Positions 37,320 to 46,423 are shown, counted from the first letter of the stretch. The stretch is 64,000 nucleotides of DNA from Corynebacterium lactis (GCF_900519355.1 NZ_ULHE01000007.1:1-64000); one strand, 5' to 3'. A program made the numbers and translations. The notes: generated by a model from the sequence alone, not told the origin.

Positions 37320-39635
37320 ATGAGCGACATCAACCCGACCGGTTCTAACGGCTCTAACGGCGAGGCGCTGCTCGTCGCCATCGACGGTCCCTCCGGCACC
37401 GGCAAGTCGACCGTCTCCCGCATGGTCGCCGAGGAGCTCGGCGCAAAGTACCTGGACACCGGCGCGATGTACCGCGTCGCTACCCTGTGGGTGCTGCGCC
37501 AGGGCATCGATCCGGCCGACGCCGACGCCGTCGCGAAGGCCACCGCGTCCCTGCCGATGGAGGTCTCCGACGACCCGAGCTCCACCGCCGTCATCCTGGG
37601 CGGCGAGGACGTCTCCGGTGAGATCCGTGGCCCCGAGGTCACCCGCAACGTCTCCGCCGTCTCCGCGATCCCGGCCGTGCGCGAGAACCTGGTCGCCCTG
37701 CAACGCCAGCTCGCCCACGCTGCGGGCCGCTGCGTCGTCGAGGGCCGCGACATCGGCACCGTCGTCCTGCCGGACGTGCCCGCCAAGATCTTCATGACCG
37801 CCTCCGCCGAGGTCCGCGCGAAGCGCCGCTTCGACCAGGACGTCGCCGCCGGCCGCGAGGTCGACTTCGACACCGTGCTTGCCGACGTCGTCCGCCGCGA
37901 CGAGCTCGATAGCAGCCGTGCGACCTCGCCGCTGAAACCCGCCGAGGACGCCTTCATCCTGGACACCTCGGAGATGAGCATCGACGAGGTCATCGACAAC
38001 GTCCTCGACGTCGTCGAGGCGGGCTACCCGGGCTCCACGATGGACTGGGACGAGGTCGATAACGAGGAGTACGGCGCTGAGGAGTTTGGTGCTGAGGAGT
38101 ACGGCGACCTGGTCGCCAACGTCGACTCCGAGAACGCGCCGGGCGCCGAGGGCTCCCACGCCAGCACCGACGAGCTGATCGATCGCACGCTGGCCGACCA
38201 CGAGTCCGTCATCGCCGACGCCATCGAGCGCGCCGAGGCCGGGCAGCTGACCTCCGACGAGGACTGGGAGGAGCTCGAGGACGCCTTCGCCGCCCTGGGT
38301 GTCTCCGACGAGGAGGAAGAGGCACTGCCGACCGTTGCCATCGTGGGACGCCCGAACGTGGGCAAGTCCACCATGGTCAACCGGTTCATTGGCCGTCGTG
38401 AAGCGGTGGTGGAGGACTTCCCTGGCGTCACGCGCGACCGCATCTCCTACCTGGGCGACTGGGGCGGGCGCCGCTTCTGGGTGCAGGACACCGGCGGCTG
38501 GGACCCGGACGCGAAGGGCATGCACGCGGCGATCGCGCGCCAGGCGGAGGTCGCCATGGAGACCGCCGACGTGATCGTGATGGTCGTCGACACCACCGTC
38601 GGCATCACCGCGACCGAGGAGGTCATGGCGCGGCGCCTGCAGCGCGCCGAGCAGCCGGTGATTCTCGCCGCCAACAAGTTCGAGTCGGACTCCCAGCTGG
38701 GCGACGTCGCCGAGTTCTGGGCGCTGGGGCTTGGCGAGCCGCACCCGACCTCGGCCCTGCACGGTCGCGGCAACGCCGACGTGATGGACGAGGTCGTGGC
38801 GGCCTTCCCGGAGGTCCCGCGCTCGAAGTCGCAGCCGACCGGCCCGCGCCGTGTGGCCCTGATCGGCAAGCCGAACGTCGGCAAGTCCTCGCTGCTGAAC
38901 AAGCTGAGCGGTGAGGAGCGCGCCGTCGTCAGCGACGTGGCGGGCACGACCGTGGACCCGGTGGACTCGCTGGTGCAGATGGATCAGGCGCTGTGGCGCT
39001 TCGTCGATACGGCGGGTATTCGCAAGAAGACCAAGACCGCGAAGGGCCACGAGTTCTACGCGTCGCTGCGCACCCGCTCGACCATCGACAACGCCGAGGT
39101 CTGCATCTTCCTGGTGGACGCCTCCGAGCCAATCGCCGAGCAGGACCAGCGCGTGCTGCGCATGATCATTGACTCGGGCCGCGCCCTGGTGGTCGCCTAC
39201 AACAAGTGGGACCTGATGGACGAGGACCGTCGTGAGCTCCTCGAGCGCGAGATTGACCTGCAGCTGGCGCACGTGCCGTGGGCTCGCCGCGTGAACATCT
39301 CCGCCAAGACCGGCCGCGCCGTACAGAAGCTGGAGCCGGCCATGCTGGAGGCGCTGCAGTCCTGGGACAAGCGTGTGTCCACTGGCCGCCTGAACACCTG
39401 GCTGCGCGCCATCATGCAGCAGAACCCGCCGCCACTGCGCGGTGGCCGCCAGCCGCGCGTGCTCTTCGCCACGCAGGCGTCCTCGCGCCCGCCGGTGATC
39501 GTGCTGTTCACCACGGGATTCCTGGAGCACGGCTACCGCCGCTTCCTGGAGCGCAAGCTCCGCGAGGAGTTCGGCTTCGAGGGCTCGCCGGTGCGCATCG
39601 CCGTGCGCGTGCGCGAGAAGCGCAAGCGCAAGTAA
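37320..39635 (+). CDS. Fused cytidylate kinase and GTPase Der
   Basis: One 771-residue frame joins two usually separate enzymes. Residues about 10-235 are cytidylate kinase ([48 protein letters not shown]). An acidic linker of about 100 residues ([40 protein letters not shown]) leads to Der, the ribosome-assembly GTPase, with two GTP-binding domains ([10 protein letters not shown] and [10 protein letters not shown]) and the C-terminal KH-like domain. The ATG at 37320 is preferred (AAGGAG 5 bases upstream); an ATG at 37254, directly after the rluB stop, would add 22 residues. No internal start with a ribosome site is obvious between the halves. Such fusions are known in corynebacteria. Confidence 0.9.
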   Translation: MSDINPTGSNGSNGEALLVAIDGPSGTGKSTVSRMVAEELGAKYLDTGAMYRVATLWVLRQGIDPADADAVAKATASLPMEVSDDPSSTAVILGGEDVSGEIRGPEVTRNVSAVSAIPAVRENLVALQRQLAHAAGRCVVEGRDIGTVVLPDVPAKIFMTASAEVRAKRRFDQDVAAGREVDFDTVLADVVRRDELDSSRATSPLKPAEDAFILDTSEMSIDEVIDNVLDVVEAGYPGSTMDWDEVDNEEYGAEEFGAEEYGDLVANVDSENAPGAEGSHASTDELIDRTLADHESVIADAIERAEAGQLTSDEDWEELEDAFAALGVSDEEEEALPTVAIVGRPNVGKSTMVNRFIGRREAVVEDFPGVTRDRISYLGDWGGRRFWVQDTGGWDPDAKGMHAAIARQAEVAMETADVIVMVVDTTVGITATEEVMARRLQRAEQPVILAANKFESDSQLGDVAEFWALGLGEPHPTSALHGRGNADVMDEVVAAFPEVPRSKSQPTGPRRVALIGKPNVGKSSLLNKLSGEERAVVSDVAGTTVDPVDSLVQMDQALWRFVDTAGIRKKTKTAKGHEFYASLRTRSTIDNAEVCIFLVDASEPIAEQDQRVLRMIIDSGRALVVAYNKWDLMDEDRRELLEREIDLQLAHVPWARRVNISAKTGRAVQKLEPAMLEALQSWDKRVSTGRLNTWLRAIMQQNPPPLRGGRQPRVLFATQASSRPPVIVLFTTGFLEHGYRRFLERKLREEFGFEGSPVRIAVRVREKRKRK

Positions 39636-39648
39636 GCCCGTAGCGAAC

Positions 39649-39692
39649 AAGGCCCTCGATGTGACCTATTTGGTTGCCTCGGGGGCCTTTTG
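39649..39692 (+). terminator. Terminator after cmk-der
   Basis: GGCCCTCGA (39651-39659) pairs with TCGGGGGCC (39679-39687) with one mismatch, followed by TTTT. It ends the rluB-cmk-der transcript 14 bases beyond the stop codon. Confidence 0.75.
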
Positions 39693-39797
39693 CTGGCACT
39701 TTGGAAAACTATCTAGAAGTTCGAGCCGATTTTGGGCTCATGAGCGCCCAGACATGAGCGTCGTCAGTGAGCATCCAGCCGAGGAGTAGACACACAA

Positions 39798-40730
39798 ATG
39801 AGTGGCCGCGATAGCAACCGCAACGACCAGTACGGCCGTGATCCGTACGGCGACGACTCGTCGACCCGCTACATTCCGCGCCCGAACTCAGGCGGCAACC
39901 AGGGAGGCTCCGGCTACTACGATCCGGACGCCGATTTCGCAGGCAGCGATAACAACAACGGCAACGCCAACTGGCAGACCCAGGAGACTCGCTTAGACAC
40001 CCCACGCAGCCAGGGGGGTCAGCAGGGCACCGGAGGCTCAGGCCAGTACTGGGCACCGCTTTCCGACGAAGAACGCGGCTACGCCCCGAACCCCGGAGCC
40101 GCCGGTTATAACGACGCCTACGGCGCAGGTGCTGGTGCGGGTGCAGGTGGCTACGGCAACGGATATAGCAACGGCAATCAGGGCGCTGGCGCCAACGGCG
40201 GCAACGGCGGCAGGAATTCCGGCAAGGGGTCGGGGAATGGCAAGTCCATCGCCGTAGTCGCAGTGGTGGCGCTCGTGGCCGTGGTGGCTCTCGTTGCGCT
40301 GGTCATGAACTTCACCTCAGGATCGAACAACGCGGAGTCCACCGCGACGCCGACGACGACCTCGACGACGCCGACGACGACGTCGTCAAGCACTCCCTCG
40401 GAGACCCCGTCGGTGAGTCAGCGCCTCGAGGAGACGAATCAGCGGCTGCAGGAGGAGCTCGATCGGCTGCGCCAGTCGCCTCCGGCGATCCCCGGGTTTG
40501 GCGATAACACGTCCGGGGTCGGCAACATTCCGGTGAACGTTGCAGGTAAGAGCCCCGCAACCGTGGAAATTGAGCTGCGCACGAACGGCTTCAACAACAT
40601 CAAGGTTGTGGATGCGAAGGGCAATCCGACCAGCTCTGCGGCGTCCATTCTAGGGAAGGTAGCGTCGATTGATCCGGCCGAGGGATCGATTGCCAATATG
40701 GATACGCCGGTGACCATTTATCTGCAATAA
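39798..40730 (+). CDS. Single-pass membrane protein with a C-terminal PASTA-like domain
   Basis: This 310-residue protein has a cytoplasmic, Gly/Asn/Tyr-rich disordered N-terminus (1-150, with GAGAGAGGYGNGYSNGNQ). One membrane helix follows (about 151-172, VVAVVALVAVVALVALVM), then a Thr/Ser/Pro-rich stalk (ATPTTTSTTPTTTSSSTPS), a short coiled coil (SQRLEETNQRLQEELDRLRQ), and a C-terminal PASTA-like fold (VNVAGKSPATVEIELRTNGFNNIKV to VTIYLQ). PASTA domains bind muropeptides on Ser/Thr kinases, but no kinase domain is present. A cell-wall sensing or anchoring role is inferred. It starts with ATG about 100 bases beyond the cmk-der terminator. Confidence 0.72.
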   Translation: MSGRDSNRNDQYGRDPYGDDSSTRYIPRPNSGGNQGGSGYYDPDADFAGSDNNNGNANWQTQETRLDTPRSQGGQQGTGGSGQYWAPLSDEERGYAPNPGAAGYNDAYGAGAGAGAGGYGNGYSNGNQGAGANGGNGGRNSGKGSGNGKSIAVVAVVALVAVVALVALVMNFTSGSNNAESTATPTTTSTTPTTTSSSTPSETPSVSQRLEETNQRLQEELDRLRQSPPAIPGFGDNTSGVGNIPVNVAGKSPATVEIELRTNGFNNIKVVDAKGNPTSSAASILGKVASIDPAEGSIANMDTPVTIYLQ

Positions 40731-40794
40731 CCGGGCGATTCGGAGGTTTAAACACCAATGATGTAACCTGTATCTCGTTGCACTTTGGTGCACA

Positions 40795-40868
40795 CGGGCT
40801 GTAGCGCAGTTTGGTAGCGCACCTCACTGGGGGTGAGGGGGTCGTCGGTTCAAATCCGGTCAGCCCGA
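40795..40868 (+). tRNA. tRNA-Pro (anticodon GGG)
   Basis: The acceptor stem CGGGCTG/CAGCCCG is perfect, with C1-G72 and discriminator A73, typical of bacterial tRNA-Pro. The anticodon arm CCTCA/TGAGG frames the loop CTGGGGG, with GGG at 40829-40831. The T-loop TTCAAAT is present. The CCA end is not encoded. Confidence 0.95.
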
Positions 40869-40875
40869 CAGTCGA

Positions 40876-40918
40876 CAGGCTGGGAAATTCGAGTTCGCTC
40901 GGGTTTCCTGGCCTGTTT
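40876..40918 (+). terminator. tRNA-Pro terminator with a TTCG loop
   Basis: CAGGCTGGGAAATTCGAG pairs with CTCGGGTTTCCTGGCCTG across a TTCG tetraloop, with a few wobbles and one bulge, followed by TTT. It lies 8 bases after the tRNA. Confidence 0.7.
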
Positions 40919-40966
40919 CTGTGTGTAAGGGGGGCGGTGTGCGTAGGGGGGGGGCGGGTGACGCCG

Positions 40967-41042
40967 CCGACGTTGTGCCACGCTGCCGACGTTGAGCCAC
41001 GGTACACACTGGCACAACGTCGGTAGCCTGGCATGATGTGGC
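40967..41042. repeat. 76-bp dyad-symmetric four-unit element, copy 2
   Basis: The same plan as at 31461-31536: direct units start at 40967 (CCGACGTTGTGCCA) and 40986 (CCGACGTTGAGCCA), inverted units at 41010 (TGGCACAACGTCGG) and 41029 (TGGCATGATGTGGC, degenerate). Spacings are again 19, 24 and 19. The 5-base spacers (CGCTR on the left) and a GTAC near the centre are also shared. The rest of the 399-base gap (40869-41267) holds the tRNA terminator, the long hairpin below and C-rich simple repeats; no gene is seen. Confidence 0.75.
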
Positions 41043-41121
41043 AGGAGTGGCAGGAGTGGCAGGCGCATAGGCGACGCACACCGAGGCTTTAGCTGATACC
41101 CCGCAGCCCGCCCCCAAAAAG

Positions 41122-41195
41122 CCACCTGATGGCAGGGGATCATGGTAGCGGCAGGCTATAGCGCACCATAACCATGATCCCGTGCCATCAGGTGC
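41122..41195. repeat. Long inverted repeat between tRNA-Pro and rraA
   Basis: CACCTGATGGCA then GGGATCATGGT (41123-41146) and its complement (41171-41194) form a 24-bp stem with a single mismatch and a 24-base loop. There is no T-tract on either strand, so it is not a standard terminator. A small non-autonomous element or a bidirectional processing signal is possible. Confidence 0.7.
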
Positions 41196-41267
41196 GCGGT
41201 GGCCAAGGCGTGTGGGCCCAGCGTGCTTTCCCCAGCGCCCCCAGCGCCCCAGAGTCCCCAGCGCCCC

Positions 41268-41741
41268 CTAGCGCACCACGATGCCGTCGGAGTCTGCGTA
41301 GAGGGTCTCACCAGGCACGAAGTCGATGCCTCCGAAGGAGACCACGACGTCACGCTCGCCCTCACCGGTCTTGGTGGACTTGCGCGGATTGGTGCCGAGC
41401 GCCTTGCAGCCGAAGTCCATCTCGCCAATCAGCTTGGAGTCGCGGATCGCGCCATTGACGACGACGCCCGCCCAGCCGTTGTCCTTACCGAGTCCGGCGA
41501 TAACGTCGCCGACCAGCGCCGTGTGCACGGAGGCATCGCCGTCGATGACCAGGACCCCGCCGTCGGAAGGCTCGGAGAGGACCTTTTTCAGCAGCGCATT
41601 GTCCTGGAAGCACTTGACCGTGGAGATCTTCCCGCAGAACTCCACACGCCCGCCGAGGTTGCGCATCTGGGTGTCGCAGGAGCGCACGTCGGCGCCGATT
41701 TCGTCGACCAGGTCGGCGGTGGGGATGAACTCGATTGCCAT
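41268..41741 (-). CDS. rraA: RraA family protein (regulator of RNase E activity / HMG aldolase-like)
   Basis: This 157-residue protein begins [39 protein letters not shown] and contains the family core [20 protein letters not shown], where Arg and Asp match the metal/substrate site of HMG/CHA aldolases. RraA inhibits RNase E in E. coli; related proteins are oxaloacetate decarboxylases or aldolases, so the activity here is open. The start at 41741 has AGAGGA 8 bases upstream; a longer frame from 41780 lacks one. Its terminator region is the repeat-rich gap toward tRNA-Pro. Confidence 0.88.
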   Translation of the reverse strand: MAIEFIPTADLVDEIGADVRSCDTQMRNLGGRVEFCGKISTVKCFQDNALLKKVLSEPSDGGVLVIDGDASVHTALVGDVIAGLGKDNGWAGVVVNGAIRDSKLIGEMDFGCKALGTNPRKSTKTGEGERDVVVSFGGIDFVPGETLYADSDGIVVR

Positions 41742-41876
41742 GAAAAATTCCTCTCTATTGCGTACGAGCCATTGTTGCAAACGCGCCCCGGTCGCTGTGG
41801 GCGAACGCCTCCGAAAGCACCCGTAAGGGTGATTATTGATTACTCTGGAACGAAGGCAGCACTAGGAAGGTGGAAG

Positions 41877-44156
41877 ATGGCTGGGATGAATTGGTTCTGG
41901 AAGGCCCTCGGCGGAAAGCAGGGGCGCGACCAGAAGCGAAGTGTCGGTCTGGTCTCGCAGGCCGCCGAACTGGAGCCCCAGCTCACCGCGCTTTCCGACG
42001 CCGACCTGGTCGCCTACGCGCGCGACCACGCCGACAGCGCACCGGAACTCCTGGCGGCCCTTCGCGAGGTGTCCCAGCGCGCCATCGGCATGCGCCCCTT
42101 CGACGTGCAGCTCCAGGGCGCCCTGCGCCTGCTGGAGGGCGACGTCGTGCAGATGGCCACGGGCGAGGGCAAGACCCTGTCCGGCGCCCTGGCCGCCGCC
42201 GGTTTCGTCCTGCGCGGCCACCGCGTCCACTCCGTGACCGTCAACTCGTACCTGGCCGGCCGTGACGCGGCCTGGATGGGCCCGATCTTCACCTTCCTCG
42301 GCGCTACGGCCTCCGCGATTGATCCGCAGGCGGGCCCGGATGAGCGTCGTCAAGCGTATGCGGCGGACGTGGTGTTCTCCGCGGTCAACGAGCTGGGCTT
42401 CGATGTGTTGCGTGACCGCGGCGCGCCGTCGGTGGCGGACCGCGTGCAGTCGCCGGCGGATGTCGCCATCATCGACGAGGCCGACTCCGTGCTTGTCGAC
42501 GAAGCCCTGGTCCCACTCGTCCTCGCAGGCAGTGAGCCGGGCACGGCGCCGACTGGGCAGATCACGGACGTGGTGCGGCACCTGCGGGCGGGCGAGGACT
42601 ACACGGTGGATGAGGGGCGCCGTAACGTGTTCCTCACCGACCGCGGATCGTCCCGCGTGGAGCGCCTGCTCGGCATCGCCTCCCTCTACGACGAGGAGCA
42701 CATCGGCTCCACCCTGGTGCAGGTCAACGTGGCGCTGCACGCCCACGAGCTGCTGCAGCGCGACGTCGACTACATCGTCCGCGACGGCAAGGTCGCGCTG
42801 ATCGACGCCTCCCGCGGCCGCGTCGCAGAGCTCCAGCGCTGGCCCGATGGTCTGCAGGCGGCGGTCGAGGCCAAGGAGGGGCTGCAGGTCTCCGAGGGCG
42901 GCCGCATCCTCGACTCCATGACCATCCAGCAACTCGTCGGCCGCTACGGCATCGTGGCGGGGATGACCGGAACCGCGACGTCCGCGGGCGACCAGTTCCG
43001 CGAGTTCTACGGGCTACACGTCTCCGTGGTGGAGCCAAACGTGCCCTGCGTGCGCGACGACGAGCCCGACCGCATCTATGCCACCACGGCCGACGCCTTC
43101 GACGCGCTTGTCGACGAAGTTGTGGCGATGAACAGCACGGGGCGCCCGATCCTCGTCGGCACGCGCGACGTCGCCGAGTCGGAGAAGCTGGCCGACGCCC
43201 TGGTGCTGCGCGGCGTGGAATCCAGCGTGCTCAACGCCAAGAACGACGAGGCGGAGGCCGCAATCATCGCCGACGCTGGAGCCCCGGGTCACGTCACCGT
43301 GTCGACGCAGATGGCCGGCCGCGGCACCGACATCCGGCTCGGCGGCGCCGACGAGTCCCAGCGGGACGAGGTTGTCGAGCGCGGTGGCCTGTGCGTCATT
43401 GGCCTCGGCAAGCATCGCACGGACCGCCTGGACAACCAGCTCCGCGGCCGCGCCGGGCGTCAGGGGGACCCGGGTTCCTCGGTGTTCTTCGTGGCGTTGG
43501 ATGATCCGGTTATCGCGGAGGGCGCTGCGGGAGAGTCCCTCAGCGTCCAGCCGGACGCGGACGGGCGCATTCACGACAAGAAGGCCTACCAGTTCATCGA
43601 CCGCGCGCAGCGCGTCACCGAGGCCACCATGCTCTCCATTCACGCGACGACGTGGAAGTACAACAAGCTAATCGGCGACCAGCGCGAGATCCTCGACACC
43701 CGCCGCGAGAAGCTGCTGACCACCGACGCAGCGTGGCAGGAGCTCTCCGCCCGCGCTTCCCGACGGGCAGCCGAGGTTATTGGCTCGGTGGGGCAGGACG
43801 CGGCGGAGAACGCAGCACGCGAGATCATGCTCTTCCACCTGGACCGTGGCTGGTCCGACCACCTGGCGGACCTCAATGACCTGCGGGAGTCCATTCACCT
43901 GCGGGCCTTGGCGAAGGAGAGTCCCATCGACGAGTTCCACCGGGCCGCCATCGGGGCGTTCAAGGAGCTCGTGAATACCGCGGTGGATCAGTCTGTGGCG
44001 ACCTTCGAGGAGGTCACCATCGACGCAGCCGGGGCGCATCTGGACGACGCCGGGCTGTCGCGCCCAAGCTCGACGTGGACCTACATGGTCAACGACAACC
44101 CGCTGGCGAGTGGCTCGGGCTCCGTGGTCGGCTCCGTGGCTGCGCTGTTTAGATAG
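41877..44156 (+). CDS. secA2: Accessory Sec translocase ATPase SecA2
   Basis: SecA2 drives export of a subset of proteins in actinobacteria. At 759 residues it is shorter than housekeeping SecA. It has the SecA DEAD motor (MATGEGKT Walker A, IIDEADSVLVDEA Walker B), the AGMTGTATSAGDQFREFYGL segment, STQMAGRGTDIRLGG and QLRGRAGRQGDPGSSVFFVALDD. It lacks the Cys-rich zinc tail of SecA1. The ATG at 41877 follows AGGAAGG by 6 bases. Position upstream of odhI matches mycobacterial secA2 (Rv1821) upstream of garA (Rv1827). Confidence 0.93.
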   Translation: MAGMNWFWKALGGKQGRDQKRSVGLVSQAAELEPQLTALSDADLVAYARDHADSAPELLAALREVSQRAIGMRPFDVQLQGALRLLEGDVVQMATGEGKTLSGALAAAGFVLRGHRVHSVTVNSYLAGRDAAWMGPIFTFLGATASAIDPQAGPDERRQAYAADVVFSAVNELGFDVLRDRGAPSVADRVQSPADVAIIDEADSVLVDEALVPLVLAGSEPGTAPTGQITDVVRHLRAGEDYTVDEGRRNVFLTDRGSSRVERLLGIASLYDEEHIGSTLVQVNVALHAHELLQRDVDYIVRDGKVALIDASRGRVAELQRWPDGLQAAVEAKEGLQVSEGGRILDSMTIQQLVGRYGIVAGMTGTATSAGDQFREFYGLHVSVVEPNVPCVRDDEPDRIYATTADAFDALVDEVVAMNSTGRPILVGTRDVAESEKLADALVLRGVESSVLNAKNDEAEAAIIADAGAPGHVTVSTQMAGRGTDIRLGGADESQRDEVVERGGLCVIGLGKHRTDRLDNQLRGRAGRQGDPGSSVFFVALDDPVIAEGAAGESLSVQPDADGRIHDKKAYQFIDRAQRVTEATMLSIHATTWKYNKLIGDQREILDTRREKLLTTDAAWQELSARASRRAAEVIGSVGQDAAENAAREIMLFHLDRGWSDHLADLNDLRESIHLRALAKESPIDEFHRAAIGAFKELVNTAVDQSVATFEEVTIDAAGAHLDDAGLSRPSSTWTYMVNDNPLASGSGSVVGSVAALFR

Positions 44157-44291
44157 GGCCTTGTTGGTTGGTCCATTTGGGTAAGCCCATGTGGTCGCTG
44201 TTTTTTCGGGCTGCGCAACACAAGCGCCCGGCGGGGCGCTATGATTTAACAAGTAACAGGAAATCGCCCTAGATTATCCGGAGGGAAAGCT

Positions 44292-44716
44292 ATGACTAAC
44301 AACAACGGCCAGCCAGAGGCTTCGGTTGAGACCACCTCGGTCTTCCGAGCTGATTTGCTGAAGGAGATGGAATCCAGCGCAGGTCAGGACTCTGCTGTCT
44401 CCGGTGTTGAGGGACTGCGACCGGCTCCGCTCTGCTGGTTGTCAAGCGTGGCCCGAATGCCGGTTCCCGTTTCCTGCTGGACCAGGCCGTGACCACGGCT
44501 GGTCGCCACCCGGACAGCGACATCTTCCTCGACGACGTCACTGTTTCCCGTCGTCACGCGGAGTTCCGCAAGGATGGGGACAAGTTCGAGGTCGTCGATG
44601 TGGGATCCCTCAACGGCACCTACATTAACCGCGAGCCGAAGAACTCCGCCGTTCTCTCCAACGGTGACGAGGTACAGGTTGGCAAGTTCCGCCTGGTCTT
44701 CCTGATCGGCCGTTAA
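44292..44716 (+). CDS. odhI: FHA-domain metabolic regulator OdhI/GarA, frameshifted as read
   Basis: OdhI binds and inhibits the E1 subunit of 2-oxoglutarate dehydrogenase unless phosphorylated by PknG and related kinases. The N-terminal phospho-site motif ETTSVFRADLLKEM is intact, with Thr14 and Thr15 at the same positions as in C. glutamicum OdhI. The frame breaks near 44416 (GGACTGCGACC); inserting one C (CTGCCGACC) continues GLPTGSALLVVKRGPNAGSRFLL into the FHA domain (GRHPDSDIFLDDVTVSRRHAEF, GSLNGTYIN). The whole is about 141 residues. OdhI is central to nitrogen/carbon control, so a real null is unlikely. Confidence 0.9.
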
Positions 44717-44718
44717 GA

Positions 44719-44764
44719 GCCGGTAGAAACCGGCAAAAGCCGGTTGCAACCGGTAGCAACCGGC
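44719..44764. repeat. Five CCGG cores at exact 10-bp spacing
   Basis: CCGG occurs at 44720, 44730, 44740, 44750 and 44760 within alternating GCCGGT and ACCGGY units, making two or more small hairpins such as GCCGGT-AGAA-ACCGGC. It fills the odhI-ftsR gap ahead of the ftsR ribosome site. The one-turn spacing would line up repeated protein contacts on a DNA face. Confidence 0.65.
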
Positions 44765-44798
44765 AAGGCGTTCATTTTTACGAGAAGGCAATCACACA

Positions 44799-45566
44799 TT
44801 GGCAGCACTACACGAATCAGCCATGTCGCAGGCGGCGACGTCGGCAAGCGCCACCCCGACGACTCCTCAGGTGCGTTCGACGGGCAAGAAGAAGACCATC
44901 GGCGCTGTCCTGAAGGAAGTCAAGGTTGAGTTCCCGGACGTGACGCTGTCGAAGATTCGCTTCCTGGAATCGGAAGGGCTGCTGTGCCCGTCGCGCAGCT
45001 CGTCCGGGTACCGCCGCTACAGCCAGGCGGACATTGACCGTCTGCGCTACATCCTCACGGTGCAGCGTGATAACTACCTGCCGCTAAAGGTTATTAAGGA
45101 GCAGCTCGACGAGATCGACGCGGGCAACGCCGCGGGCGATGGCCTGGCGTCGGTGACCCCGCTGGTCACCGCGGATCAATTCCGCCAGGCGGCGGTAGTG
45201 TCGCTCAGCCGCGAAGAATTGGCGGAGCGCAGTGGCTGCTCCGAGCAGTTCATCACCGAACTTGTTCGTGCCGGGCTGCTCACGCCGGACACGATGGGCA
45301 TGTTCGATGGGGACGACCTGCTGGTCTCTGAGACCGCGGCGAAGCTCTCTGAGTTTGGGCTGGACGCGCGTCACCTGAAGACTGTCCGCACAGCCGCGAC
45401 CCGCGAGGCCGACCTGGTCACTCTCGCGGCGAACCCGATGCGCAAGTCCCGCGCCGCGGGTGGTCAGCAGAAGGCGGTAGAGATGGGCCGCGAGATGACC
45501 GCCCTGCTGGTTACTCTGCACGGCACCCTGGTCAAGCGCCAGGTCAATAGCGAGCTGGGTAAGTAA
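44799..45566 (+). CDS. ftsR: MerR-family regulator FtsR
   Basis: This is the homologue of C. glutamicum FtsR (Cg1631), which activates ftsZ; the mycobacterial counterpart is Rv1828. The 255-residue protein has a disordered N-terminus (about 1-30), then a winged HTH (TIGAVLKEVKVEFPDVTLSKIRFLESEGLLCPSRSSSGYRRYSQADIDRLRYI as the MerR DNA-binding domain), and a C-terminal part with a second helical motif (SLSREELAERSGCSEQFITELVRAGLL). The TTG at 44799 has AGAAGG upstream; the ATG at 44823 is an alternative without a clear ribosome site. A GTCGGCAAGC copy lies at 44840. Confidence 0.88.
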   Translation: MAALHESAMSQAATSASATPTTPQVRSTGKKKTIGAVLKEVKVEFPDVTLSKIRFLESEGLLCPSRSSSGYRRYSQADIDRLRYILTVQRDNYLPLKVIKEQLDEIDAGNAAGDGLASVTPLVTADQFRQAAVVSLSREELAERSGCSEQFITELVRAGLLTPDTMGMFDGDDLLVSETAAKLSEFGLDARHLKTVRTAATREADLVTLAANPMRKSRAAGGQQKAVEMGREMTALLVTLHGTLVKRQVNSELGK

Positions 45567-45569
45567 AAG

Positions 45570-46190
45570 TTGGGTCCGCAACTAGTCGAAGTCAAGTACC
45601 TGGACTGGATGGCGCATCCGCCTGAGGATGATCCGGTGCTGCTTCTGCACGATGAAGAGGGCAACCGCATCATCCCTATCTGGATCGGCGTCGCCGAGGC
45701 TGCTCTGTTTGCCGCTCGTGATTCCGGCAGCTCCCAGCGCCGACCGAGCATGCACGAGGTTTTCGTCGACGGCATCGAACTGGCAGGTCAGAACGCACTG
45801 CGAGGTCAGATTACGGGCGTCCACGAGGGCGTATTTATTGCATCCCTCGTGTTTGAAGGCGACATCGAGGTGGACATGCGCCCCTCGGACCTCATTCTGA
45901 TTGCCGATCTGCTCGAAGTTCCGCTCTACGCCGCGCGCGAGGTCGTCGACGCCGTATCCGTTCCGGCCCGGATGGTGGCCACGAATGGGGGCTCGCTTGC
46001 CGACGCCGACGAGGTCAACTCCGTGGAGGCCTCGGTCGAGGAGTTCGCAGAGTTTCTGGATTCGATCGATGCCGATTACTTCGCTAATAACCCGGGGGAG
46101 AGCCGCGAAGACCAAGGTGTTGCCGGGTCAGACGGGGACGATGGAGCAGATGGGGTAGCTGGGACAAATGGGGACAAGGAAGATTCGTAG
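45570..46190 (+). CDS. Bifunctional nuclease (BFN/DUF151) domain protein
   Basis: This 206-residue protein matches the BFN family (Rv1829 in the same position): PPEDDPVLLLHDEEGNRIIPIWIGVAEAALFAA, then HEVFVDGIELAG, and GVFIASLVFEGDIEVDMRPSDLILIADLLEVPLYA. BFN domains are described as RNase/DNase-like in plants, but the actinobacterial function is unproven. The last 60 residues are an acidic, Asp/Gly/Glu-rich tail (EDQGVAGSDGDDGADGVAGTNGDKEDS). The start codon is a TTG 3 bases after ftsR, which implies translational coupling. Confidence 0.82.
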   Translation: MGPQLVEVKYLDWMAHPPEDDPVLLLHDEEGNRIIPIWIGVAEAALFAARDSGSSQRRPSMHEVFVDGIELAGQNALRGQITGVHEGVFIASLVFEGDIEVDMRPSDLILIADLLEVPLYAAREVVDAVSVPARMVATNGGSLADADEVNSVEASVEEFAEFLDSIDADYFANNPGESREDQGVAGSDGDDGADGVAGTNGDKEDS

Positions 46191-46313
46191 CCTCGGCGCT
46201 CCCGTGCCCGAGCATCCGAGTATCCCGGCATCCCCGTGCCCGAGTGCCTTTGCCGCCCTGTTGCTGATGTGAAAAGAGTTGACTAGATAGCTCTCGTGTT
46301 TCAGTACGAAACC

Positions 46314-46342
46314 AAAAACACCCCCGCAATGGGGGTGTTTTT
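46314..46342 (+). terminator. Strong bidirectional terminator after the odhI-ftsR-BFN unit
   Basis: AAAAACACCCCC (46314-46325) and GGGGGTGTTTTT (46331-46342) form a perfect 12-bp stem with a 5-base loop and A/T runs on both sides. The remainder of the 346-base gap (46191-46536) has C-rich direct repeats (CCCGTGCCCGAG at about 46200 and 46235) and the merR promoter region. Confidence 0.92.
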
Positions 46343-46423
46343 GTGTCTCGACGTAAAAGCTGAGGATTTTGTTGTTCAAGTGAAAAACTGTAGTGAGCTG
46401 GGGTAATTCCGAATCCAAAGTTT

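Noticed and set aside
36075-39650. A 1191-codon open frame on the minus strand across rluB and cmk-der
   Set aside because: It is the mirror of two well-conserved genes in GC-rich DNA; its translation is Ala/Val/Arg/Leu-rich, with no domain and no ribosome site.
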